Assembly (NCBI RefSeq): GCF_026008495.1
Contig: NZ_BQUN01000106.1
Span: 1-32,565 of the forward strand
Length of the DNA: 32,565 bases
Direction of reading: 5' to 3'
Source: Streptomyces sp. A012304
GTDB taxonomy: Bacteria; Actinomycetota; Actinomycetes; Streptomycetales; Streptomycetaceae
Below, in pieces: positions 16,166-25,003 of the stretch. Positions within the stretch are counted from its first letter, which is position 1, and each line of letters opens with the position of its first letter. The notes under the pieces were generated by a model. It saw nothing but the letters and a program-made list of their open reading frames with translations, made no database searches and was not told the origin of the DNA. The position numbers were made by a program, and so were the translations under genes.

Positions 16166-16897
16166 TCACCGTACGCGCGGCCCACTGCATCGGCCCAGAG
16201 GATGGACTCGGAACGGCAGTCCCTCCGGGCTGTGCACGGTCAGGACGGAGTGGCCGGTCTCCTGGGTCCAGGTGGCGGCACCCCGGCCTGCGTCCTTCAC
16301 ACGGGAGAAGACGCCGTCCAGGTCATCGACGCCGATGGAGAGTACCCACTGCGGGGCAGCGACGGTTTCGCGCGTCGTGACGAACTCGGCCGCCTGCAGA
16401 GGAGTACCCGTGACCCTGTGGTAGAAGTCCCGGGCCCGGTCCGGTCGGTCGCAGGCCAGGACCATGTGGTGGGGGGCGCCCGCCGTGCGGGGTGGGAACG
16501 TCCATCCGGTGAACCTGTGGGGCTGCCACAGGGAGAAGGCGGCACCCACCGGGTCGATCAGCGTCGCCATACGGCCCTGATCACTCGCGTCGAAGGGAGG
16601 CACGACAAGACGCGCGCCGTTCGCCGTCGCCGCTTCGGTGCGGCCGTCGACGTCGTCGACCGCCAGGTAGTAGGCGACGTGAGCGGGCGTGTTCGCGGGG
16701 TAGACCGGGTTCGCGAGGTTGCTGACGCCGCCGATCAGGTGGCCGTCGACGGTTATCTTGGTGGCCTGGCGCCAGTCCTCCTCGTCCACCGCGAAGCACC
16801 AGCCCAGTGCCTCCGACAAGAAGCCCGCGGTGCCGTCCTCGTCACCGGTTTTGAGGTCCATCCAGCAGAATTCGTACAACGAACCAAGGGTGGTCAT
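16166..16897 (-). CDS. Two-domain VOC (glyoxalase-like) protein, CFP30B-like
   Basis: The 243-residue product has two vicinal-oxygen-chelate modules in tandem: residues about 8-120 (LYEFCWMDLKTGDEDGTAGF, YYLAVDDVDGRTEAATANGA, ATLIDPVGAAFSLWQ) and about 130-243 (HHMVLACDRPDRARDFYHRV, LSIGVDDLDGVFSRVKDAG, TVHSPEGLPFRVHP). The architecture resembles mycobacterial CFP30B and many uncharacterised Streptomyces glyoxalase/bleomycin-resistance-type proteins. Its substrate is unknown. The ATG at 16897 was chosen because AAGG lies about eight bases upstream and the domain starts here; a longer frame reaching 16981 adds residues unlike the family. It converges on the hydrolase gene and has no visible link to sugar use. 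Confidence 0.85.
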   Translation of the reverse strand: MTTLGSLYEFCWMDLKTGDEDGTAGFLSEALGWCFAVDEEDWRQATKITVDGHLIGGVSNLANPVYPANTPAHVAYYLAVDDVDGRTEAATANGARLVVPPFDASDQGRMATLIDPVGAAFSLWQPHRFTGWTFPPRTAGAPHHMVLACDRPDRARDFYHRVTGTPLQAAEFVTTRETVAAPQWVLSIGVDDLDGVFSRVKDAGRGAATWTQETGHSVLTVHSPEGLPFRVHPLGRCSGPRVR

Positions 16898-17115
16898 CGT
16901 ATTCACCTTGCCTTCCGGGAGCTGGGTATCGGCTCTCGGGGCGACCGCGCAAGCGGGTATCGGCTGGGCGCCGTGCGCCACGGGTCAGCGCCCGTCCGGC
17001 CACCGACGGCAGCGCGGGGCGCCGTTCACCGAAGAAGGCCGAGGCGCAGCTCACCCGACCGACGAGTGACACACCGCCAGGGTCGTGATCAGCAGGACGC
17101 TCGTGATCAATGCAT

Positions 17116-18219
17116 CTAGCACCTGCCGTCCGACACCTGAAGCCCCTTGCCCGCGCCCGCCGTCCGGCTCACGATGTTCGGTACGCAGGCGGTCGCGTCG
17201 AGGGTGTGGGAGTAGGGGATGGCGACCGTGGTGGTGGACTGCGGGTTCGGGCCGGCCGGGCGGTTCTCGCTGCCGGGGGTCGACCAGGTCACGTTGTCGA
17301 AGATGTTGCCGCCGACCTGCCAGTACCCGACGGCGTCGGTGTAGAAGGTGCCCAGGACGTCCTTGGAGTCCTCGAAGTAGTTGTTGTCCACCTTGGCCTT
17401 CGCGCCGGCCCGGGAGTTGATGCCGGACTCGTTCAGGCGCAGGTAGTGGTTGTTGTACATGTGCGCCGTGCCGCCACGCAGCAGAGGGGCCCGGGAGTCG
17501 ATGTTCTCGTACCGGTTGTGGTGGTACGTGATGAAGCCGTTCGAGCGGTCGCTCTCGCTGTTGCCGACGAGGCCACCGCGGCCGGAGTCGCGCAGCACGC
17601 TGTACGAGAGGGTCACGTACTGGGTGTTGTCCTTCAGGTCGAAGAGGCCGTCGAAGCCCTCCGGTTCCCCGCCCGACGCCTCCAGGGTGGTGTGGTCGAC
17701 CCAGACGTTGCGGACGTTGCGCTCCATGCCGATGGCGTCACCGCCGTTGGAGGTGGGCGAGCCCGACTTCTTGACGTTCCGGACGGTCACGTTCTGGATG
17801 ATGATGTTCGTGGCTTCCCGCAGGTGGATGCCCACCTGGTCGAAGACGGCGCCACTGCCGACGCCGACGATCGTGACGTTGCTGACCTTCTTGAGTTCGA
17901 TCACGCCGTCGGCGGTGTCGCAGCTGCCGCCCGACACCTTCTTGGTGTTGCCGTGGTTGATGGTCCCCTGGACCTCGATGACGATCGGCGTGCTGGTGGC
18001 GGCCCGGCCGCACAGGGCCGCGTGGATCGCGGTTCCCGTGGTGGCCCGTACCGTCCGCCCGCCCGCGCCGCCGGTGGTGCCGCCGTTCTGGGTCGCGTAG
18101 CCGGTGACGCCGCCGGTGGCCGCCGACGCCTCGGACACCGGCAGAACCGTGCCGGTCGCGGCGGCGAGGCCCGTCACGGCCAGGGCCGCGCGGAGTCGCA
18201 GTGCGACTGATCGCCTCAT
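17116..18219 (-). CDS. Secreted PL1-family pectate lyase
   Basis: The 367-residue enzyme has a signal peptide (MRRSVALRLRAALAVTGLAA, then ATGTVLPVSEASA; cleavage near residue 34) and a right-handed beta-helix. PL1 landmarks are VWVDH near residue 173, GLFDLKDNTQYVTLSYSVLR with calcium-binding Asp nearby, and the catalytic Arg region SRAPLLRGG near 243. Repeats of N-rich turns (NVTIVGVG, NIIIQNVTVRN, MYNNHYLRLNE, KVDNNYFEDS) mark the coils. It cleaves polygalacturonate by beta-elimination outside the cell. GGGGGAG precedes the ATG by five bases. It is transcribed away from the phosphatase gene from its own predicted promoter. Its position near the GH42/GH93-like operon supports joint use of pectin backbone and side chains. 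Confidence 0.93.
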   Translation of the reverse strand: MRRSVALRLRAALAVTGLAAATGTVLPVSEASAATGGVTGYATQNGGTTGGAGGRTVRATTGTAIHAALCGRAATSTPIVIEVQGTINHGNTKKVSGGSCDTADGVIELKKVSNVTIVGVGSGAVFDQVGIHLREATNIIIQNVTVRNVKKSGSPTSNGGDAIGMERNVRNVWVDHTTLEASGGEPEGFDGLFDLKDNTQYVTLSYSVLRDSGRGGLVGNSESDRSNGFITYHHNRYENIDSRAPLLRGGTAHMYNNHYLRLNESGINSRAGAKAKVDNNYFEDSKDVLGTFYTDAVGYWQVGGNIFDNVTWSTPGSENRPAGPNPQSTTTVAIPYSHTLDATACVPNIVSRTAGAGKGLQVSDGRC

Positions 18220-18615
18220 CTTGTCTCCCCCTTCGCCTTCGCATGCTGGGTGGTGACCTGCCGGCCTTGGACGGCGGCGGGTTGCGGCGACGATGCGGTG
18301 GGTTCGAGAACGTGAACGGCCCTGGTGGCCGGATCTGGCATCGCAGCCGGAGAAAGCCCTTTCCGTGCTTTCCAGGGAACGTAAGGGGCTTGCCGAGAAC
18401 ACGTCAATAAGCGTGTACTTGATCGTTAGTCACGCATGTGAACAGAAGCGCTCTCCGTCAACGGCGGCTGCGCGCTCCCTGGCGTCGGCAACTCCCCTGA
18501 GCGGAGGGGAGCCGATGACCCCGTGGGCCGGTCCGGGCGTGCGGCTGTTGATCTCTCCGGTCCGTTCGGGGATCGTTGCGAATGCCCCGTCGGCGCGAGT
18601 AGGTGGTGAAGAGCT
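18220..18615. other. Divergent intergenic region, pectate lyase / monophosphatase-like genes
   Basis: These 396 bases hold no credible gene. They contain the predicted pectate lyase promoter (18378-18407, minus strand) and a leader of about 150 bases to its ATG. On the plus strand, TTGCGA (18576-18581) and TAGGTG (18600-18605) are 18 bases apart and would start transcription only a few bases before the GTG at 18616, which would make that gene almost leaderless. That second promoter is a weak call. A GGAAAG direct repeat lies just downstream of the pectate lyase -10 element on the minus strand. Confidence 0.45.
18378..18407 (-). promoter_or_regulatory. Predicted promoter of the pectate lyase gene
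   Basis: On the minus strand TTGACG (18407-18402) and TACGTT (18383-18378) are separated by 18 bases, a good match to the housekeeping promoter pattern. Transcription would start near 18371. Confidence 0.5.
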
Positions 18616-19425
18616 GTGATCGGGCATGACCTGGAGGTCGCTCTGCGGTGGGCCGTGGAACTGGCCGAGTGGGCCTCACGGACGATCCGCGACGGGAACG
18701 CGGGAGCCGGGGGGCCCGTCCGGCAGAAGGCGGGCCCGGCGGACATCGTCACCGACACGGACGAGGCGGTGGAGAGACACGTACGGTCCGTGCTGCGGCG
18801 GGAGTTCCCCGGCTGGGGGATCGACGGCGAGGAGTACGGCGTGGAGCAGGGCGCGCCGAACGCGCCGCACTGGCTGATCGACCCCGTGGACGGCACCACC
18901 AACTACGCCCACGGACTCGGCTGGTGCTCCTTCTCGCTGGGCCTGGCCGAGCCGGACGGCACCCCGTTGCTGGGCGTGGTGGCGGACCCGTGGCGGGGTG
19001 AGGTGTTCACCGCGGTCCGGGGCGGCGGCGCGCATCTGAACGGGGTCCCGATCCGGGCGGCGGACCATACGACGCTGACCGGCCACGTCTTCCTGACGGA
19101 GTGGGCGGCGCACGCGCACTGGCCCGGCCTCGACGCCCTGCTCGCCGAACTCGCGGCCCGCCACTGCACGGCACGCGTCATGGGCTCGACCGCCCTGTCC
19201 CTGGCGCAGGTGGCGGCCGGCCGGGCGACGGCCACGGCGATCGGCGCGTTCCACCCGGTGGACGGCCTGCCGGCGCTGCTCATCGCGACGGAGGCGGGCG
19301 CGGTCGCGATGCCGCCGCTGCCCGCGTACGACGAGCCGCTGCTGCTGGCGGCGCCGGGCGCGGCGGCGGAGGCCGCGGAGGTGTGGCGTGCGACGGTCGC
19401 TCGCGAAGGGGCCGGATCCCGGTGA
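18616..19425 (+). CDS. Inositol-monophosphatase-family phosphatase
   Basis: The 269-residue protein carries the Li-sensitive phosphatase motifs: the metal-binding acidic pair E72-E73 in DGEEYG, D89-P-V-D92-G-T-T-N, and a late Asp motif VDGLPALLIATEAGA in place of the usual WDxAAGxxLxxEAG, so the Trp and the two Ala are replaced while Asp is kept. It likely hydrolyses a small phosphomonoester such as inositol phosphate, histidinol phosphate or a 3'-phosphonucleotide; the sequence does not decide. The GTG start has AAGAG just upstream. Its stop overlaps the start of the RsgA gene (GTGA), so the pair is translationally coupled. The relaxed late motif suggests a paralogue and not the housekeeping enzyme. 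Confidence 0.88.
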   Translation: MIGHDLEVALRWAVELAEWASRTIRDGNAGAGGPVRQKAGPADIVTDTDEAVERHVRSVLRREFPGWGIDGEEYGVEQGAPNAPHWLIDPVDGTTNYAHGLGWCSFSLGLAEPDGTPLLGVVADPWRGEVFTAVRGGGAHLNGVPIRAADHTTLTGHVFLTEWAAHAHWPGLDALLAELAARHCTARVMGSTALSLAQVAAGRATATAIGAFHPVDGLPALLIATEAGAVAMPPLPAYDEPLLLAAPGAAAEAAEVWRATVAREGAGSR

Positions 19426-20531
19426 CCCCCGCGTCCACTGCCTCCCATCCGCTCCACCGCTATGGCTGGAACGACATGGTCGCGAGCGCGTTCGCGCCCT
19501 ACGAGGCCGACGGTCTGCGGCCCGGCCGGGTCGTGCGGGTCGACCGCGGGGGCTGCGAGGCCGTCGTCGCGGACGAGGACGGCCGGGTCCGGTCCGTCCG
19601 CGCGGGCACCGGGCCCGTGGCCTCCCGTGATCCGCTGGACAACCCCTGCACCGGCGACTGGGTGGCGGTCGACCCGGGCCAGCGGGTCGTCCGGGCGCTG
19701 CTGCCGCGGCGCACCGCGTTCGTGCGCGCCGTCTCCTCGCAGCGGTCCGACGGGCAGGTCCTGGCCGCCAACATCGACCAGGTGCTCATCGCCGTCTCCC
19801 TCGCCGACGAGCTGGACCTCGGGAGCGTCGAGCGTTTCCTCTCCCTGGCGTGGGAGAGCGGCGGGCAGCCGGTGGTGGTCCTCACCAAGGCCGATCTGGT
19901 TCCCGACCCGGTGACGCTGTCCTACCTGGTGCAGGACACGGAGGCGGTGGCGCCCGGGGCACGTGTGCTGTCCGTGAGCGCGGCCACCGGGCAGGGCATG
20001 GACACGCTCGCGGGCCTCATCGGTGAGGGCGCGGGCACGGCCGCCCTGCTCGGCCGGTCCGGTGCCGGGAAGTCCACCCTCGCCAACGCGCTGACGGGGA
20101 CGGAGGCGCAGCGGGTCGACGCCACGCGGGACCGTGACGGCAAGGGACGGCACACGACGACGACCCGCGATCTGCTGCCGTTGCCCGGCGGCGGGGTCCT
20201 GATCGACACACCGGGGCTGCGCGGGGTGGGGCTGTGGGACGCGGACAGCGGTGTCGCCCGGGCGTTCACGGACGTCGAGGCTTTGGCCGAGGAGTGCCGT
20301 TTCCCGGACTGCTCGCACGACACGGAGCCCGGATGCGCGGTGCTCGCGGCGGCCGAGGAGGGGATCCTGTCCCCGCGGCGGCTGGAGAACTACCGCAAGC
20401 TGCTCCGCGAGAACGAGCGGATCGCCGCCCGCAGCGACGCCCGGCTGAACGCGGAACTCCTGCGGAGCTGGAAACAGAAGAAGGCGCTGGGCCGCCACAT
20501 GATGGAACGCAAACGCGGCCCCGGGCAGTGA
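19422..20531 (+). CDS. rsgA: Ribosome small-subunit-dependent GTPase A (RsgA family)
   Basis: The 369-residue protein has an N-terminal OB-fold, a circularly permuted GTPase domain in the order G4 (TKAD, 155-158), G1 (GRSGAGKS, 211-218), G3 (DTPG, 262-265), and a C-terminal zinc site C292-x4-C297-x-H299-x5-C305. These are diagnostic of RsgA/YjeQ, a late 30S assembly factor that acts on the ribosome. The GTG start overlaps the previous stop. The OB-fold region opens with HPLHRYGWNDMVASAFAPYE and differs from the main actinomycete RsgA as I recall it, so this may be a second, accessory copy. It ends 65 bases before the convergent histidine phosphatase gene, with no strong terminator seen between them. 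Confidence 0.93.
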   Translation: MTPASTASHPLHRYGWNDMVASAFAPYEADGLRPGRVVRVDRGGCEAVVADEDGRVRSVRAGTGPVASRDPLDNPCTGDWVAVDPGQRVVRALLPRRTAFVRAVSSQRSDGQVLAANIDQVLIAVSLADELDLGSVERFLSLAWESGGQPVVVLTKADLVPDPVTLSYLVQDTEAVAPGARVLSVSAATGQGMDTLAGLIGEGAGTAALLGRSGAGKSTLANALTGTEAQRVDATRDRDGKGRHTTTTRDLLPLPGGGVLIDTPGLRGVGLWDADSGVARAFTDVEALAEECRFPDCSHDTEPGCAVLAAAEEGILSPRRLENYRKLLRENERIAARSDARLNAELLRSWKQKKALGRHMMERKRGPGQ

Positions 20532-20596
20532 GGTCGTCGCGTGCGTCTTCCCGCCCGCCCGCCCGGTTCCGCACCGCCCGGCAGCCACTCGGTCCG

Positions 20597-21268
20597 TCAC
20601 GCGGTCCGGTCAGTCGTCTCGTCACTCGGCGCCTCGAGGTGCCGTGCGTCGTCGAACCGCAGCAGGTGCCATCGCGTGCCGTCGTGGACGAATTCGTTGA
20701 TCGAGGTCGCCGCGGGTGTCGAGTCCGTGAACAGCACGTCCGGGACGCGGTCCAGCAGCGCGGACATCACCGCGACGATGAGACCGGCGTGGCAGACCAC
20801 GAGGACGGTCCCGCCACGGTGACGGGAGACCAGACCACCGACGAACCGGCCGGCCCGGTTCCGGAAGCGGTTCCAGGTCTCCCCGCCGGGTGCGAAGGGC
20901 CGGTCGGGCTGCACGGTCATGTCGAACGCGCCGTGGACGCGCTGGTATTCGTCGATGGACAGGCCGTCGGCCGCCCCGAAGTCGAGTTCCCGCGCCTCCG
21001 GTGCGACGACCGGCGCCAGTCCCAGACCGCCCGCCAGGATGCCGGCCGTCTCCCGGGCTCTGCGCACCGGGCTGGTCAGCAGCGCCTGCGGGCGCAGTGG
21101 TTCGGCGGCCAGGCGGACGGCGAGCCGCCCGGCCTGTTCCCGGCCCAGCTCCGTGAGACCGGGACAGGTGCGGGAACCCGCGATCAGTTTTTTCACGCTG
21201 GCATGCGACTGTGCGTGTCGCACCAGAATGAGCCGGGCGGTGGAATTCCGTTTCTTTTCGAGCACCAT
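20597..21268 (-). CDS. Histidine phosphatase family protein (phosphoglycerate-mutase-like)
   Basis: The 223-residue product has the catalytic RHA motif in LVRHAQSHAS (H18), SPVRRARETA near residue 75, the Glu in ARELDFGAADGLS, and the second His in VVCHAGLIVAV. These fit the branch-1 histidine phosphatases, which hydrolyse phosphate esters through a phospho-His intermediate. The substrate is unknown. The ATG at 21268 has AAGGA about eleven bases upstream; much longer in-frame extensions overlap the SDR gene and are not credible. It follows the SDR gene by 38 bases on the same strand, so the two probably form an operon divergent from the PKS operon. It could serve the biosynthetic cluster by dephosphorylating an intermediate. 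Confidence 0.88.
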   Translation of the reverse strand: MVLEKKRNSTARLILVRHAQSHASVKKLIAGSRTCPGLTELGREQAGRLAVRLAAEPLRPQALLTSPVRRARETAGILAGGLGLAPVVAPEARELDFGAADGLSIDEYQRVHGAFDMTVQPDRPFAPGGETWNRFRNRAGRFVGGLVSRHRGGTVLVVCHAGLIVAVMSALLDRVPDVLFTDSTPAATSINEFVHDGTRWHLLRFDDARHLEAPSDETTDRTA

Positions 21269-21306
21269 AAGTGTGAAGATCCTTGCATCATCCTGTGGGG
21301 GGAAGG

Positions 21307-22059
21307 TCAGTTGAGATCCCAGCCGCCGTCGACGGTCAGGCTCTGACCCGTGATGAAACCGGCATCCGGAGAGGCCAGAAACGCCACGGCCGCCGCCACG
21401 TCCTCCGGACGTCCGTGCCGTTTGACGCATTGTCGGGCGAATTCCCTGTCCCGCCATGACGGATAATCCGGATGAGCTCTCTGTTCGGGACTCAGTTCGA
21501 TCGGACCCGGTCTGACGGAATTCACCGTGACGCCGTGCGGGCCGAGTTCGCGGGCCAGGGCTCGGACGAATGCCTCCAGACCGCCTTTCGCCGCGATGTA
21601 CGGGGCGAGTTCCACGCGGCCGATCCGCGTGAGCACCGTGGAAACCGCCACGATCCGGCCTGTCCCGCGGGCCACCAAATGCGGTGTGGCGGCGCGCGCG
21701 CAGGCGATGTGCGCGAGGAGATTGACGTCCACGGCCGAGCGCACGTCGTCCCACGCGGTGTCCTGCCAGGGCACGTACCGGTACGCCCCGGCGTTGCACA
21801 CGAGGACCTCCAGCCGGTCCCCGCACGCGGCCATGGCGTCGCCGAGGCGCTCCACGGTCTCCTCCCGCGTGAGGTCGCCGACCACCGTGGCCAGGACGTT
21901 CGCGCCGGCCGCCGTCACCCGGCCGGCGGTGTCGGCGAGTCCGGGGTCCTGGTCCAGATGGGTCAGCACCAGGTCGTGGGTTGCCGCGAGCCGGGCCGCG
22001 ATGGCGGCTCCGAGGCCCGAACCCGCCCCCGTGACCACGGCGACGCCCCGATTCGACAT
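21307..22059 (-). CDS. Short-chain dehydrogenase/reductase (SDR)
   Basis: The 250-residue protein shows the classical SDR set: the cofactor loop TGAGSGLG (10-17), NAG near residue 90, the catalytic Ser/Tyr/Lys in VSTVLTRIGRVELAPYIAAK near 135-156, NSVRPGPIE near 180, and the C-terminal ITGQSLTVDGGW. FabG-like 3-oxoacyl-ACP reductases have this form, but so do many sugar, polyol and polyketide reductases. GGAGG lies six bases before the ATG at 22059. It is divergent from the aminotransferase/PKS operon and shares its 167-base intergenic region, so co-regulation and a tailoring reduction in the cluster are plausible. Confidence 0.92.
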   Translation of the reverse strand: MSNRGVAVVTGAGSGLGAAIAARLAATHDLVLTHLDQDPGLADTAGRVTAAGANVLATVVGDLTREETVERLGDAMAACGDRLEVLVCNAGAYRYVPWQDTAWDDVRSAVDVNLLAHIACARAATPHLVARGTGRIVAVSTVLTRIGRVELAPYIAAKGGLEAFVRALARELGPHGVTVNSVRPGPIELSPEQRAHPDYPSWRDREFARQCVKRHGRPEDVAAAVAFLASPDAGFITGQSLTVDGGWDLN

Positions 22060-22226
22060 GCCATTCCTCCCTGCCGACGCGAGCTGATCACCCGTCCGAA
22101 TCCTGCCACTCAAGACAGGCCGATCACCCCCGCGATCCGGCCATTCCGGCAACGACCGCTGTCGGCCACGAAAGGGCTGCGGCATTCTGTGATGTCAGAT
22201 CAGGCCGACGCAGCTGGAGGTTTTCA
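22060..22226. promoter_or_regulatory. Shared divergent promoter region of the biosynthetic cluster
   Basis: These 167 bases separate the divergent SDR and aminotransferase genes and must contain both promoters. GATCACCC occurs twice (22086-22093 and 22122-22129), 36 bases apart, and could be regulator half-sites. No clear -35/-10 pair was found. GGAGG at 22216-22220 serves the GTG at 22227. No regulator gene of the cluster is inside the window. Confidence 0.4.
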
Positions 22227-23548
<1,322 letters not shown>

Positions 23549-23552
<4 letters not shown>

Positions 23553-24997
23553 CCGGCGCGCGCGGGGAGCTGCTCTCGCTGCTGCGTGAGCAGGCCGCCC
23601 TGCTGGGGGACGCTCCGCTGATCAGCGACGTCTCCGGGACGACCGGCGCGGCGCGGTTGGCCGAGATGGTCGACGCCAGGGCCCGCGCGCTGCGGGAGGC
23701 GGGTGTCGGGCCGGGGGTCCTGGTGGGGACCGTGGCGTGGCCCGCGGCCGAGTTCGTCAGCGACGTGTTCGCGATCATCGCCTCGGGGGCGGTCGCCGTA
23801 CCGCTGTCGCGCCGGCTGACGCCGTGGGAGCTGCGGCGGATCCAGGAACGCTGCCCGCTCGACTTCCTGTCGGCGCCGAGCGAGTCGCCCCTGGCCTTCC
23901 CGCGCACCGCCGCGGACTGGGGCACGCGGACCCTGAGCGACGGCCGGGAACCCGGTCGCGAGGGAGCGCGCCGCCCTGCCTTCGACGGGGCGGCGACGGC
24001 CCAGATCACCTCGGGCACCACCGGATACCCCCGGGTCGCGCTGCGCTCCGCCGACGCGCTGCTGGCCGAGGCGGAGCACTACCGGACGGCCCTGGAGCTG
24101 GGGCCGCGCAGCCGGCTGCTGTGCCCGGTGCCGCTCCAGCACGCCTACGGCTTCGGGTTGTGCGCCGTCGCCGCGCCCCTGGCGGGTGCGCGGGTGCGGT
24201 GTCTGACGCCCGACAAGCCGCGTCTGCTGTTGCGTGAACTCGCCGACGACGACGTGACGCTGTTCGTCGGTGTGCCGCCCATGCTGCGGCTGCTCGCCAA
24301 GTCCGCCCGCACCCGGCCCCGGGAGGACCGCGCGGTCGGTTTCCTCTCCGCCGGCATGGCGCTGGACGCGCACACCGCCGAACTGGTCGCGACCCGGCTC
24401 GGCGGGGAGGTCGGCCAGGTCTACGGCACCACGGAGACCGGTCCGATCTGTGTGAGCCGGCCCGTCGCGTGGCGGCCGGGCGCCGGCGGACCCGGCACAC
24501 CGCTGCCCGGTGTGCGGGTCACGCTGTCCCCGGTCCCCGGAGCCGAGTCCGGGCAGTCCGGGACGGGCCTGGTGACCGTCACGTCGCCGTCGATGATGCT
24601 CGGTTACGCCGAGCGGGACGCCGTCGACGCGACCCCGCTGCGGGACGGTTTCACCACGGGTGACCTGGCCCGGTGGGAAGGACCGGAGCTGGTGCTCGTC
24701 GGACGGCTGTCCACCAGCATCAACGTCGCCGGCGTCAAGGTCAGCCCCGAGGAGATCGAGGCCGTGCTGCTCGCCTTCCCGGACGTCGCCTCCTGTCTGG
24801 TGTCCGGCGTGGACGATCCCGTCCTCGGCCAGCGGATCAGCGCGACGGTGACCCCCGAGACGGTCGACCTCGACAAGCTGGAGCGCTTCTGCCGGGAACG
24901 GCTGTCGCCCGGCTGGGTCCCCCATGCCTTCGCCTCCAGGGCGGAACTGCCGACCACCGAGACCGGGAAGGTCATCAGGCCCCGGCCCGGTCAGTGA
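23549..24997 (+). CDS. ANL-superfamily acyl/aryl-AMP ligase
   Basis: The 482-residue protein is an adenylate-forming enzyme: the phosphate loop TSGTTGYPR (154-162, with Arg where Lys is usual), YGTTETGP near residue 292, the TGDLARWEG hinge region, GRLSTSINVAGVKVSPEEIE near 389-408, and the catalytic C-terminal Lys K474 in ETGKVIRP. At 482 residues it is on the short side for a CoA ligase. It activates a carboxylic acid as an acyl-AMP and passes it to CoA or a carrier protein. It is coupled to the aminotransferase gene by an ATGA overlap and is six bases before the KASIII-like gene. A role like that of the acyl-CoA ligase in polyketomycin-type aryl-acid modules is plausible; activation of an amino acid made by its neighbour is an alternative. 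Confidence 0.9.
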
Positions 24998-25003
24998 GGA
25001 AAT

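Noticed and set aside
16898..16981. Upstream extension of the VOC gene
   Set aside because: The added residues are unlike the family, and a good ribosome site sits just before the ATG at 16897.
16842..17072. Small minus-strand open frame between the VOC and pectate lyase genes
   Set aside because: It overlaps the start of the VOC gene in another frame and its product is Arg/Ala/Gly-rich with no motif or ribosome site.
17082..17109. Repeated TCGTGATCA after the pectate lyase gene, as a terminator or attachment site
   Set aside because: Two 9-base copies with a 6-base palindromic core; no stable stem, integrase or tRNA gene nearby.
21269..21826. Long N-terminal extension of the histidine phosphatase gene
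   Set aside because: It overlaps most of the SDR gene on the same strand, is Arg/Gly-rich and precedes a normal start with a ribosome site at 21268.
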